A program made the translations under genes and the position numbers. This document shows positions 1 to 7,321 of a stretch of DNA of 15,541 bases, piece after piece. Position 1 is the first letter of the stretch; every line of letters starts with the position of its first letter. A model generated the notes under the pieces. It saw only the letters and a program-made list of their open reading frames with translations. It had not been told where the DNA came from and ran no database searches. Source of the DNA: JABFXC01 sp035551575 (GTDB lineage: Bacteria; Gemmatimonadota; Gemmatimonadetes; Gemmatimonadales; Gemmatimonadaceae); NCBI GenBank assembly GCA_035551575.1, contig DASZNJ010000001.1, forward strand, positions 1 through 15,541. The letters run 5' to 3'.

Positions 1-15
1 GCGCCCGGGGAGGAG

Positions 16-1407
16 GTGGCGCCCGAGCGTCCCCGCCTCAGCCGCCGCTTCGGGCTCCTCCCGGCGACGGCGCTGAACATGACGAACATGATGGGGGCGG
101 GGCCGTTCATCACGATCCCCCTCCTCATGTCCGCGTTAGGCGGTCCGCAGGCGATGCTCGGCTGGATCGTCGCGCTGGTGATCGTCATCTGCGACGGGAT
201 GGTGTGGAGCGAGCTCGGTGCGGCGATGCCGGGATCGGGGGGCTCGTTCCAGTACCTGCGCGAGGCGTTCGGCCGCGAGCGGTACGGCCGGCTGATGGCC
301 TTCCTCTTCGTCTGGCAGTTCGTGCTGAGCGGGCCGCTGGAAATCGCGTCGGGGTACATCGGCTTCGCCCAGTACTCGAGCTACATCTGGTCCGGGCTGA
401 CGCGGCCGTGGGTGATCGCGCTGGTGACGGTGGTCGGGATCATCAACGTCGCCCTGCTCTACCGCCGGATCCACTCGATCGCGAAGATCACGATCTCGCT
501 CTGGGTGGGGACGCTGGTGACCGTGCTCGCGGTGATCATCACGGGGGCAATGCACTTCGACCCGCGGATCGCCTTCGACTTCCCGCCGGGCGCCTTCGAC
601 TTCTCGTTAGGCTTCTTCCTCGGCCTCGGCGCGGCGTCGCGGATCGGGATCTACGACTACCTCGGCTACTACGACGTCTGCTACATCGGCGACGAGGTCA
701 GGGATCCGGGGCGGGTGATCCCGCGGTCGATCCTGATCAGCACCGCGGCGGTCGCGCTGATCTACCTCGGGGTGAACCTGTCAATCATCGGCGTGATCCC
801 GTGGCGGGAGTTCGTCCCCGCCGAGTCGCATGCGGAGTCCGGGTTCATCGTCTCGATCTTCATGGAGCGGGTGTACGGCCACGGGGTTGCGACCTTCTTC
901 ACCCTGCTCGTGCTCTGGACCGCGTTCGGGTCGGTGTTCGCGCTCCTGCTCGGGTACTCGCGGATCCCGTTCGCGGCGGCGGAGAGCGGGTACTTCTTCA
1001 AGGTGTTCGGCCGGCTGCACCCGACGAAGGGCTTTCCGTACGTGTCGCTGGTGGTGCTCGGGGCTATCTCGATCGTCGCCGGGTTCTTCTCGTTAGGCAC
1101 GGTGATCGACGCGCTGATCGTGACGCGGATCCTGGTGCAGTTCATGGGGCAGGTGTTCGGGCTGATCCTTCTGCGGCGACGGGCGCCCGGCATGGCGCGG
1201 CCGTACCGGATGTGGCTCTACCCCGTGCCGGCGCTCATCGCGCTGGCAGGATGGATCTTCGTCTTCGCGACGACGCAGGTGATGGTGATCCTGTTCGGGG
1301 TGGGGGTGCTGGCGTTGGGAGGCGTGGCGTTTCTGGTGTGGTCGTGGCGGACGAAGGGGTGGCCGTTCGGGGTGGCGCGCGCCCCCGACCCGGTCACCGT
1401 TGCCTGA
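16..1407 (+). CDS. APC-superfamily amino acid permease
   Basis: Integral membrane transporter expected to move amino acids or related amines, probably by proton symport or exchange (family knowledge). The 463-residue protein is almost entirely hydrophobic helices, about twelve, which is the usual size and topology. Residues 21-35 (NMTNMMGAGPFITIP) are the first-helix signature of the family, with the unwound G-A-G substrate-binding turn. GSGGSFQYLREAFG follows the second helix, and a loop near residue 215 reads YDVCYIGDEVRDPGRVIP, the conserved E-V-x-x-P-x-R-x-I-P segment. The GTG at 16 is uncertain: the frame is open to the window edge and the GGAGG at 10-14 is too close to it, so the gene may begin upstream. 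Substrate cannot be told. Three of its leucines use TTA, each inside CGTTAGGC (134, 605, 1091). Confidence 0.88.
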   Translation: MAPERPRLSRRFGLLPATALNMTNMMGAGPFITIPLLMSALGGPQAMLGWIVALVIVICDGMVWSELGAAMPGSGGSFQYLREAFGRERYGRLMAFLFVWQFVLSGPLEIASGYIGFAQYSSYIWSGLTRPWVIALVTVVGIINVALLYRRIHSIAKITISLWVGTLVTVLAVIITGAMHFDPRIAFDFPPGAFDFSLGFFLGLGAASRIGIYDYLGYYDVCYIGDEVRDPGRVIPRSILISTAAVALIYLGVNLSIIGVIPWREFVPAESHAESGFIVSIFMERVYGHGVATFFTLLVLWTAFGSVFALLLGYSRIPFAAAESGYFFKVFGRLHPTKGFPYVSLVVLGAISIVAGFFSLGTVIDALIVTRILVQFMGQVFGLILLRRRAPGMARPYRMWLYPVPALIALAGWIFVFATTQVMVILFGVGVLALGGVAFLVWSWRTKGWPFGVARAPDPVTVA

Positions 1408-1552
1408 CGCTGATGCGAGCTGGGCGCGGCGGCTTCCGGGCGTCCAATCCCCTGTGCCTTTCACCGCGTCCGGGGCGATGGGAAGTCGGGTTCCGTCACC
1501 CCTTGCCACTTCGGCCGCCTTCGTTTGGATATCTCTTCCGTGGAGGTCACAG

Positions 1553-2032
1553 ATGACGGCACGTTCGGTTCGCGGTCTCCAGGCGATTGCATTCTGCGCC
1601 GCCGCGCTCAGTGGTCCCGTGCGGCTGTCCGCCCAGGGCACGTCCACGACGAGCGCCGTCGCCGCGGGCGACGATGCGCTCGCCGCTGCGGTCCGCGACA
1701 CGATCGCGGCGCGGCTCGCAGCGCTGGAAGTCCTCCGTGCCAGGCTGCGCGCGACAGGAAAGATGCCGAGCCATCCCGATCGGGTGAGCGTGGACCGCCA
1801 GGTCGAGCTCCTCCGCCAGCAATTGCACACGCTCCCGATGCCGGAGACAGCCGAGGCATACGCCAACGTGGTAGTTCTCCGCGCCATCGAGGGGCGCCTG
1901 GCAAGCGTCGCCGTCTCGCGCCCACTGCTCGAGGCAGAGCGGGGCGCGACGCATCCCGACGTGCAGGCGCTGGTCGCCGAAGAGAGGGAGTTGCAGCAAC
2001 GGCGGAGCGAGCTCCGTCGAGCGCGCAGGTGA
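1553..2032 (+). CDS. small exported helical protein, function unknown
   Basis: Not recognised as a named family. The ATG at 1553 is chosen because GGAGG (1542-1546) lies six bases upstream and a signal peptide begins there: MTARSVRGLQ, a hydrophobic stretch, then LSAQ-G near residue 28. The frame is open from 1400, but that extension would bury the signal peptide. The mature part, about 130 residues, is rich in Ala, Arg, Leu and Glu with heptad-like spacing (DTIAARLAALEVLRARL and VAEERELQQRRSELRRARR), so it is probably a helical or coiled-coil periplasmic protein. It has no cysteine in the mature part and no catalytic motif. The 145 bases upstream hold no gene; TTGCCA at 1503 could be a -35 box, but the -10 region is poor. 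It stands alone as a transcription unit. Confidence 0.72.
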   Translation: MTARSVRGLQAIAFCAAALSGPVRLSAQGTSTTSAVAAGDDALAAAVRDTIAARLAALEVLRARLRATGKMPSHPDRVSVDRQVELLRQQLHTLPMPETAEAYANVVVLRAIEGRLASVAVSRPLLEAERGATHPDVQALVAEERELQQRRSELRRARR

Positions 2033-2096
2033 AGCGCGCTGGTAAACCGAGGTGAGGCCGGGGGGTCGTTCCCCTGCGCGACTTCCTTGAAACAGG

Positions 2097-2552
2097 ATGC
2101 AGGCGGACGACATGGCTCTCGAGCGGATGGACAACGTTGGCATCGTCGTCGAATCGCTCGATGCCGTAATCCCGTTCTTCGTCGAGCTTGGCCTGAGACT
2201 CGAAGGCCGGGCAATGATCGAAGGAGAGTGGGCCGGACGCGTCACGGGCCTCGAATCCCAGCGCGTCGAGATCGCGATGCTCGTCACTCCGGACGGCCAC
2301 AGCCGGCTCGAGCTCTCACAATTTCTTGCGCCACCGGTGATCGCCGATCACCGGAATGCGCCGGTGAACGCACTCGGGTATCTCCGTGTCATGTTCACCG
2401 TGACCGGGATCGGCGAGACGCTCGACAGACTCCGCAGGCACGGTGCGGAGCTCGTCGGTGAGGTCGTCCAGTACGAAGCGATGTACCGGCTCTGCTACAT
2501 CCGGGGCCCCGAGGGGATTCTCATCGGCCTCGCGGAGGAGCTTCCGCACTGA
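2097..2552 (+). CDS. VOC (glyoxalase/bleomycin-resistance fold) protein
   Basis: A 151-residue single-chain vicinal-oxygen-chelate protein with two beta-alpha-beta-beta-beta modules. Module one starts at MDNVGIVVESLDAVIPFFVELGL and contains the ligand strand HSRLELSQF. Module two starts at LGYLRVMFTVTGIGETLDRLRRHGAELVGEV and ends with the strand YIRGPEGILIGLAEEL. In metal-dependent members such as methylmalonyl-CoA epimerase the first and third ligands are His or Gln. Here those places read Asn (D-N-V-G) and Met/Phe, while both acidic strands (LEL and LAEEL) remain, so metal binding is doubtful. The reaction is unknown. ATG 2097 is the longest start; ATG 2112, with a purine-rich GGCGGA upstream, is equally possible and removes five residues. 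It lies 64 bases after the previous gene, across a GGGG/CCCC short hairpin with no T-run. Confidence 0.85.
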   Translation: MQADDMALERMDNVGIVVESLDAVIPFFVELGLRLEGRAMIEGEWAGRVTGLESQRVEIAMLVTPDGHSRLELSQFLAPPVIADHRNAPVNALGYLRVMFTVTGIGETLDRLRRHGAELVGEVVQYEAMYRLCYIRGPEGILIGLAEELPH

Positions 2553-2652
2553 CACCGGCCAGGGAGTGACTGCACCACGCGGCTCTTTCCAAGGGGAACG
2601 GGCAACGCCACATTGTGGCAGACGCATGTCGACCCTCATCCGGGAGCCTTCA

Positions 2653-3330
2653 ATGTCCACGCCGCTCGGTCGTCGCCCGTTCATCGGTACTCTCGCGTCG
2701 CTCGCCGGCATCGCGGCCGTCGCTCCCGGGTCCGCGCTCGCCGCAACCCGCCACGACGCCGGTTCCCTTCGCCCGGCGGCGCCCGGGACCTGGGACCTCT
2801 CCTGGCTCGGGACGCTCAAGGGCAAGCACCGTCAGGTCTTCGCCGCCGGCGGCGGGGGACCGATGTCGATGGTGGTCGCCACGAACTGGCTCGACGCGCA
2901 CGAAGAGGTGTTCGGATTGAAACCCCCCGCCGTGAACGCGCTGATCGGGATCTCCGTGCGCGCCTTCCCGATCAACTGCAGCGATCAGCTCTGGACGAAA
3001 TACGAGCTCGGGCGCCGCTTCGAGATCAAGGACCCCGCCACCAGCGACTGGGCGACGCGCAACGTCTTCCTCGACCAGGTCGCCGAGTTCGCCGGGTGGA
3101 AGGTCGTCGGCGTGCGGCCGCTCCAGTCGCGCGGCGTGATCTTCTGGCAGTGCAACAACGCGCTGACCGCCCACGCCAACCGCTTCGCGCGCGAGATGCA
3201 TCTCGATCCCAAGGCGGTGCACGACGACCTGGTCGCCGGGCTCAATCCCGGCGTCAAGCTGGTCCCCGCGCACACGATGGCACTCGGCCTCGCGCAGGAG
3301 CACGGATGCACGTACGAGCAGATCGGTTAG
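2653..3330 (+). CDS. Tat-exported DsrE-like family protein
   Basis: A 225-residue protein with a twin-arginine leader (GRRPFIGTLASLAGIAAVAPGSALA, cleavage after about residue 30), so it should leave the cytoplasm folded. ATG 2653 is preferred over the in-frame ATG at 2626: GGGAG (2642-2646) is six bases upstream and the Arg pair then sits at residues 7-8. The body reads as the DsrE/DsrF/TusD alpha/beta fold: a first strand with HRQVFAAGGGG, a late strand and turn with GVIFWQCNNAL (Cys167), and the family ending GVKLVPAHTMALGLAQEHGCTYEQI. Cytoplasmic DsrE-family members handle protein-bound sulfur; exported ones are poorly characterised. Cys109, Cys167 and Cys219 are candidates for a reactive thiol or disulfide. 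The family call is from motif memory, not alignment. No partner gene of sulfur metabolism is nearby. Confidence 0.75.
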   Translation: MSTPLGRRPFIGTLASLAGIAAVAPGSALAATRHDAGSLRPAAPGTWDLSWLGTLKGKHRQVFAAGGGGPMSMVVATNWLDAHEEVFGLKPPAVNALIGISVRAFPINCSDQLWTKYELGRRFEIKDPATSDWATRNVFLDQVAEFAGWKVVGVRPLQSRGVIFWQCNNALTAHANRFAREMHLDPKAVHDDLVAGLNPGVKLVPAHTMALGLAQEHGCTYEQIG

Positions 3331-3481
3331 CCCTGACGCGATCGCCGCGAGACCTGCCGGACGCGCTCATCGCACCAGGATCGGCGCCGTCCACCTGAAC
3401 GTCCCCTCGGCGCCGACGTCGTCAACCGCGTGGCCGCGTTGGCCCCGGCGCGGCAGACCGCGTCGTACGGGATGACGCTTC

Positions 3482-3511
3482 TTGCCGCGGCGGACGAGCC
3501 GCGACTAGACT
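3482..3511 (+). promoter_or_regulatory. putative sigma-70 type promoter for the PhnB-like gene
   Basis: TTGCCG (3482-3487) and TAGACT (3506-3511) are 18 bases apart, 56 bases before the start codon at 3568. Both match the housekeeping pattern at the most important positions. The rest of 3331-3567 holds no convincing gene. Confidence 0.4.
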
Positions 3512-3567
3512 CCGGAACGTCACGGCGCGGCTGGTCCAGCAGGAACTCATCGAAGAGGAGGCATGTG

Positions 3568-4053
3568 ATGGCGAAGCCGGCAAAAAACACCATTTGCCTC
3601 TGGTACGATCGCGACGCCGAGGCCGCGGCCCGGTTCTATGCGAAGACATTCCCGAACTCGTCGGTCGGCGCGGTGCACCGCGCACCGGGAGACTTTCCGG
3701 ATGGGAAGAAGGGCGACGTCCTTACGGTCGAGTTCACCGTCCTCGGCATCCCGTGCCTCGGGCTCAACGGCGGACCCGCGTTCAAGCACACCGAAGCATT
3801 CTCCTTCCAGGTCGCGACCGTCGACCAGGCGGAGACGGATCGCTACTGGAACGCAATCGTCGGGAACGGGGGCGAGGAGAGCGCGTGCGGGTGGTGCCGG
3901 GACAAGTGGGGACTGTCGTGGCAGATCACGCCGATCGCCCTCTCGGAAGGGGTCACCGATCCCGATCCCGCGATCGCGAAGCGCGTGTTCGATGCGATGA
4001 TGACGATGCACAAGATCGACATCGCGACGATCGAGGCGGCGCGGCGCGGTTGA
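3568..4053 (+). CDS. PhnB-like VOC family protein
   Basis: A 161-residue cytoplasmic protein of the PhnB-like branch of the VOC fold, often annotated '3-demethylubiquinone-9 3-methyltransferase-like' although methyltransferase activity is not established for the branch. Recognisable parts are NTICLWYDRDAEAAARFYAKTFPNS at the N-terminus, VLTVEFTVLGIPCLGLNGGPAFKHTEAFSFQV in the middle, and the Cys/Trp-rich ESACGWCRDKWGLSWQITP strand that closes the second module. The start is ATG 3568, seven bases after GAGGAG (3555-3560); the frame is open from 3430, but no upstream start has a comparable site. It has a plausible promoter of its own at 3482. The gene is complete in length for the branch. Substrate unknown; it is the second VOC-fold gene within 1.5 kb but belongs to a different branch from the one at 2097. 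Confidence 0.85.
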   Translation: MAKPAKNTICLWYDRDAEAAARFYAKTFPNSSVGAVHRAPGDFPDGKKGDVLTVEFTVLGIPCLGLNGGPAFKHTEAFSFQVATVDQAETDRYWNAIVGNGGEESACGWCRDKWGLSWQITPIALSEGVTDPDPAIAKRVFDAMMTMHKIDIATIEAARRG

Positions 4054-4102
4054 TGTACACCGGGGGCTCGTTCACTCATCCTCGCACCGTCGATCATGCC
4101 GC

Positions 4103-4405
4103 ATGAGCGCTGACCTGGCGCACGTACTCCCATTGCTTCAGCGCGACGTCGAGCAGACGCTCGGCGCGGGATATCGGCAGCTCGTCGCCGATACCGCCGC
4201 GGACGTGCGGGAGCTCGGCGTCGAGGGCGCGGGCGACAAGCTCGTCGAGGATGTCCAGCAGTACTTCCACGATACGCACGTGGACACGACGTGGCCGGCG
4301 TGTCCACGGCACAGGCGCCATCCGCTCTGGTACCGCGACGGCGCATGGTGGTGTGTCGAGGACGGCGTCGAGATCGCGCGCCTGGGCGAGCTTGAGTCGA
4401 AGTAG
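4103..4405 (+). CDS. small conserved-looking protein with Cys/His cluster
   Basis: A 100-residue protein, not assigned to a named family. Residues 1-60 are probably helical (LLQRDVEQTLGAGYRQLVADTAADVRELG). Residues 64-95 have a striking aromatic and Cys/His-rich segment with Cys67, His70, His73 and Cys84 and the strand HPLWYRDGAWWCVEDGVEIARLGEL. The spacing C-x2-H-x2-H-x10-C would suit a small zinc site or a redox pair, but this is inference. There is no signal peptide, so it is probably cytoplasmic. No Shine-Dalgarno is visible before ATG 4103, which lowers confidence in the exact start. The 179 bases after it contain only a short Arg-rich open stretch (4425-4508) without a start, ending RGEVLARIAAMAQRW, perhaps a gene remnant. 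Confidence 0.62.
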   Translation: MSADLAHVLPLLQRDVEQTLGAGYRQLVADTAADVRELGVEGAGDKLVEDVQQYFHDTHVDTTWPACPRHRRHPLWYRDGAWWCVEDGVEIARLGELESK

Positions 4406-4584
4406 GACGCGATGGCTGCGCTGAAGGCCGCTCGCCCGGGCGCGCGAGCAGCGGATTCGGAGGGGCGAGGTGCTGGCGCGCATCGCCGCGATGGCGCAGC
4501 GCTGGTGAGGCGAGCGGTGGGCTGAGGAGCCTGGCGGAACAAGGGGATCACCAGCTCGGACTCGAACGCCAGAGGGGAGGAGCG

Positions 4585-4863
4585 ATGAGGCAGCGTTCGC
4601 TGGCAGCAATCGTCGTCGGCGCCCTGCTCGCAACCGCGCCCGTGCGAGCGCAGGATGCAGCATCCGAAGCAGCGATTCGTGCGATCATCGCCGCCCAGGT
4701 CGCGGCCTGGAACGCCGGCGATGCCGCTGGCTGCGCGCGCCACATTTCCGACGACGTCTCGTTCACCAACCTGTTCGGGATGGTGATGTACGGCGCCCCG
4801 GCGTTCACTTCGCGACACCGTGAGATCCTGGCGACGTTCTACAAGGGGACCCGGAAGGGGTGA
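4585..4863 (+). CDS. truncated exported SgcJ/SnoaL-like (NTF2-fold) protein
   Basis: A 92-residue reading frame with a strong site (GGGGAGGAG ending four bases before ATG 4585) and a Sec signal peptide, cut after VRA near residue 22. The mature start AAIRAIIAAQVAAWNAGDAAGCARHISDDVSFTNLFGMVMYGAPAFTSRHREILATFYKGT is the N-terminal half of the SgcJ/EcaC group of SnoaL-like proteins. Relatives are usually about 130-150 residues and continue with several strands after the 'IFKGT' segment. Here the protein stops at once (TRKG, stop 4861-4863), so the curved sheet that forms the pocket is missing and the product is unlikely to fold normally. The break point coincides with the first codon of a cupin fragment. 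Probably a decaying gene; expression signals remain intact. Confidence 0.65.
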   Translation: MRQRSLAAIVVGALLATAPVRAQDAASEAAIRAIIAAQVAAWNAGDAAGCARHISDDVSFTNLFGMVMYGAPAFTSRHREILATFYKGTRKG

Positions 4864-5030
4864 TCGCCGCGAACGAGGGAGAGCGTCGGTTACTGAGGGG
4901 GGGCACGGCGCCGCTCCTGATCGAGATGGATCCGCTGACCACCGGTTCGACGCGGATGGTGCTCGGCAGTTCCGATCTCCCACCGGGTGACGCGATCCAC
5001 GTCCACAGGCTTCTCCGTGAGGTCCTGCGC
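4860..5030 (+). pseudogene. cupin-domain gene remnant
   Basis: GTG 4860 overlaps the previous stop as GTGA. From it the frame reads MIAANEGERRLLRGG, then TAPLLIEMDPLTTGS, RMVLGSSDLPPGDAIHVHRLLREVL. This is the N-terminal third of a small cupin protein, in which the metal-binding turn is normally of the type P-x-H-x-H-x3-D-E. Here it reads HVHRLLREVL: the second half of the motif is damaged and the Asp-Glu pair is missing. After about 5030 similarity ends, although the frame stays open through the next gene. I see no downstream half. The cupin identification is by motif memory; that the piece is non-functional is inferred from length and the missing ligands. 5031-5177 holds nothing else that I recognise. 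Confidence 0.5.
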
Positions 5031-5177
5031 AGCGCGCTGCCGCGTTTCACGAGGGTCGCGCCGAGGCGGGGCCAGGCGACTGTTGAAGCGCGGCGGCGGC
5101 TGACCAGGTGCGGTTCCTTGCGTGACTCTTCCAGCCTTCCCATGCTTGTCGGTGACCTATCCTCTCCGGAGGCCACA

Positions 5178-5717
5178 ATGACGACGCTTCGGCTGGTTGC
5201 TGTTGGCACGTCGGTGCTCATCGCCGCCGGCTGCGATGGACACGAGACCTTTGCCCCCGCGAACGTGGATCACGCCGGCGCGTCGCGCGCCGCGGCGGTT
5301 GCGTCCCAGCAGGTGGAGGTGTCAGGCCCCTTCGACGCGATCGTCGACTTCTCGACGCTCTCGCTGACGCCGCGGGGGAGCAACTGCCTGCTGCAGGTGA
5401 GTGGTCGCTTCGTCTTCCACGGGGCCATCGACGGTGTAGCGATGGGACAGACGACAGCGCTCGTCTTCGGACGCTGCGAGCAGGTGGCGAGCACTCCGCC
5501 AGGCACCGACCCCGATGTCTTCGTGTCGGAGGCGACGTTCGACGGAACGGTCGCCGGCGTCCCCGCGCAGGCTAACGTGCGCTATCAGGGCCGAGTGGCG
5601 CCGGGTGGGCACATCGACGGGCATCTCATCTTCTCCAACGGCGTCTCCGGTGTGCTCGACGCTGAAGCACAGGTGGCGGTGGGGGGGACGTATCACGGGT
5701 CGCTCGTCGTTCACTGA
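5178..5717 (+). CDS. lipoprotein with predicted beta-barrel-like domain
   Basis: A 179-residue lipoprotein. ATG 5178 follows GGAGG (5168-5172) by five bases, and the leader MTTLRLVAVGTSVLIAAGC has a clean lipobox with Cys19. The frame is open upstream to 4860, but that part is the cupin remnant and would bury the leader. After a disordered Ala-rich linker, residues 45-179 alternate hydrophobic and polar residues with many Gly: SGPFDAIVDFSTLSLTPRGSNCLLQVSGRFVFHGAIDG, then FVSEATFDGTVAGVPAQANVRYQGRV, ending GTYHGSLVVH. This resembles the DUF3224/allene-oxide-cyclase-like small barrel pattern, but only loosely. Cys66 and Cys100 could form a disulfide. No catalytic residues are evident. A TATCCT at 5158 may be its -10 box. 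The next gene starts 21 bases after its stop, so the two are probably co-transcribed. Confidence 0.75.
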   Translation: MTTLRLVAVGTSVLIAAGCDGHETFAPANVDHAGASRAAAVASQQVEVSGPFDAIVDFSTLSLTPRGSNCLLQVSGRFVFHGAIDGVAMGQTTALVFGRCEQVASTPPGTDPDVFVSEATFDGTVAGVPAQANVRYQGRVAPGGHIDGHLIFSNGVSGVLDAEAQVAVGGTYHGSLVVH

Positions 5718-5738
5718 CATCCCGCGCGAGGAAGCGCC

Positions 5739-6125
5739 GTGACCCTTATCGACGGGCACCGTGAGGTCATCGACCGCTACCTCGCCGCGTACAATGCCTT
5801 CGACGTCGCGGGGATGATCGAGGTGCTCCACCCGAATATCGAGTTCCGCAACGTCGCGAAGGGAGAGGTGACCGCGGCAGCGCGGGGGCGTGACGAATTT
5901 CGCGCCCTCGCCAGGCGCGCGGTCACGCTGTTCACGAGCCGGCGCCAGACGGTGCGCGAGTACGGCAGCGACGGCGACGAGGCGTGGATCGCGGTGGACT
6001 ACGAAGGCGTGCTGGCGACTGACCTCGGACCGGGGATGCGGATGGGCGACACGCTCCGCCTCTCCGGTCGCTCGACCTTCAACTTTCGTGACGGGCTGAT
6101 CGTCGAGCTGGTCGACGAGAGCTGA
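5739..6125 (+). CDS. SnoaL/NTF2-like family protein
   Basis: A complete 128-residue NTF2-fold protein without signal peptide, so cytoplasmic. The start is GTG 5739, with GAGGAAG (5727-5733) five bases upstream. The N-terminal helix and first pocket segment are classic: HREVIDRYLAAYNAFDVAGMIEVLHPNIEFRNVAKGEV. They are followed by the strands RQTVREYGSDGDEAWIAVDYEGVL and RLSGRSTFNFRDGLIVELVDES. In this fold the cone-shaped pocket can host isomerase, cyclase or hydrolase chemistry, or simply bind ligand; nothing here fixes the substrate. It is 21 bases downstream of the lipoprotein gene. It and the broken gene at 4585 share the fold but are too different for a recent duplication. Confidence 0.85.
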   Translation: MTLIDGHREVIDRYLAAYNAFDVAGMIEVLHPNIEFRNVAKGEVTAAARGRDEFRALARRAVTLFTSRRQTVREYGSDGDEAWIAVDYEGVLATDLGPGMRMGDTLRLSGRSTFNFRDGLIVELVDES

Positions 6126-6234
6126 CTGCGCGCGGGGCCGCTCTTTGCCGTTCCCGGTCACGAAAGGCAAGCAATGGCGCGCGGGGCACAACCGGGCGTA
6201 TCATGGGGAGCGTACCCGCATCCGGAGGCTGACC

Positions 6235-7272
6235 ATGCGCTCTTGCCATGCATTCCTGCTCGGCGCCGCATTCGCGCCAACACTACTCCTCGCCCAGCTG
6301 CCGGCGCGCGCCGCGACGACCGCGTCGCAGCACGACGCGAAGGAGTGGGTGGTCCCCTACGGCGCGGCGACGCGCCCGCGTGACCCATTCGCCGACGCGC
6401 AGGGGGGTGTCTGGTTCGTCGGGCAGGTCGGGAACTACATCGCCCATCTCGACCCGCGCACCGGCACCTTCAAGCGTTATGACATCGACGACGGGACGCA
6501 TCCGCACAACCTCGTCGTCGAGAAGGGGATGGTCTGGTTCACCGGGAACCAGAACGGGCGCATCGTCAGGCTCGAACCGGCGACTGGAAAGCTGACGACG
6601 TACATGATCCCCGACCGCACGGTCGGCGATCCGCACACGATGGTGTTCGACCCGAAGAGCGGGGTCGCCTGGTTCACCGCGCAATCGGCGGGCGCGATCG
6701 GGCGGTTCGACCCGGCGACGGGGAAGTTCCGGCTCTGGAAGACGGGCGACGGTACGCGGCCGTATGGCATCGTCATCGACTCGAAGGGGAGGCCGTGGTT
6801 CGACCTCTTCGGGACGAACAAGCTCGGCACCATCGACCCGCAGACCTTCGCGATGAAGCAGTACGAGCTGCCTGACGCGAAGGCACGTCCGCGCCGCATC
6901 GCGATCACCTCGCGCGACCAGCTCTACTGGGGGGACTACACGCGCGGCTTCCTCGGGCACCTCGACCCGGCGACCGGGACGATGGAGGAGTGGCGGCTGC
7001 CCGCCGGACCGGCGTCGCTGCCTTACGGGATGGCGACGGACGATCGCGACGTGATCTGGGTGGCGCAGGCCGGGCAGCGCGGGGCGCCGGCGACGCTGGT
7101 GGCGTTCGACGCGAACACGAACCGATTCATCGCCGAGGTGCCGGTGGGCAATCCGGGTCCCAACACGATCCGGCACATGACCTTCGACAAGGCGACGCGG
7201 CAGATCTGGTTCGGAACGGACCAGGGAGCGATCGGGCGGATCACGGTACCCCCGCGGGCGCTGGTGCCGTAG
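6235..7272 (+). CDS. exported Vgb-like (virginiamycin B lyase-type) beta-propeller
   Basis: A 345-residue periplasmic beta-propeller of the 'streptogramin lyase' group (COG4257 type). ATG 6235 follows GGAGG (6224-6228) by six bases and opens a Sec signal peptide ending LPARA-A near residue 27. Blade repeats of about 42-45 residues are visible as recurring W-F/G-x-I-x-x-D/L-P-x-T-G units: GVWFVGQVGNYIAHLDPRTGTF, MVWFTGNQNGRIVRLEPATGKL, VAWFTAQSAGAIGRFDPATGKF, PWFDLFGTNKLGTIDPQTF, YWGDYTRGFLGHLDPATGTM, IWFGTDQGAIGRITV. True Vgb linearises streptogramin B antibiotics with a His/Glu metal site in one loop; I cannot confirm those residues without alignment, and most exported relatives are of unknown function. 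It should not be called a resistance gene. A TATCAT (6199) may be its -10. The NIPSNAP gene begins 49 bases after its stop. Confidence 0.85.
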   Translation: MRSCHAFLLGAAFAPTLLLAQLPARAATTASQHDAKEWVVPYGAATRPRDPFADAQGGVWFVGQVGNYIAHLDPRTGTFKRYDIDDGTHPHNLVVEKGMVWFTGNQNGRIVRLEPATGKLTTYMIPDRTVGDPHTMVFDPKSGVAWFTAQSAGAIGRFDPATGKFRLWKTGDGTRPYGIVIDSKGRPWFDLFGTNKLGTIDPQTFAMKQYELPDAKARPRRIAITSRDQLYWGDYTRGFLGHLDPATGTMEEWRLPAGPASLPYGMATDDRDVIWVAQAGQRGAPATLVAFDANTNRFIAEVPVGNPGPNTIRHMTFDKATRQIWFGTDQGAIGRITVPPRALVP

Positions 7273-7321
7273 CGGTTCGTACCACCTGACGTTGTCCTAC
7301 TTTTCATTCGACGAGGCCCCC

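Noticed and set aside
204..1556. Long plus-strand open frame overlapping the permease
   Set aside because: A different frame of a gene with clear APC family motifs; the product is Arg/Gly/Pro-rich and has no membrane helices.
2058..2075. GGGGG/CCCC hairpin after the 1553 gene as a terminator
   Set aside because: Short stem and no following T-run.
1093..2214. Long minus-strand open frame (373 codons) opposite the permease end and the next gene
   Set aside because: Arg/Ser/Pro-rich composition typical of a shadow frame in GC-rich DNA; the plus-strand genes there have ribosome sites, a signal peptide and family motifs.
3327..3593. Minus-strand frame between the DsrE-like and PhnB-like genes, with a coding-like end GTFRWTAPILVR in a neighbouring frame
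   Set aside because: Would need a frameshift to join the parts, has no ribosome site and no recognised domain, and overlaps a plausible plus-strand promoter.
6235..7272. Antibiotic (streptogramin B) resistance lyase
   Set aside because: Only the propeller family is supported; the lyase His/Glu site cannot be confirmed by eye and most exported relatives are not lyases.
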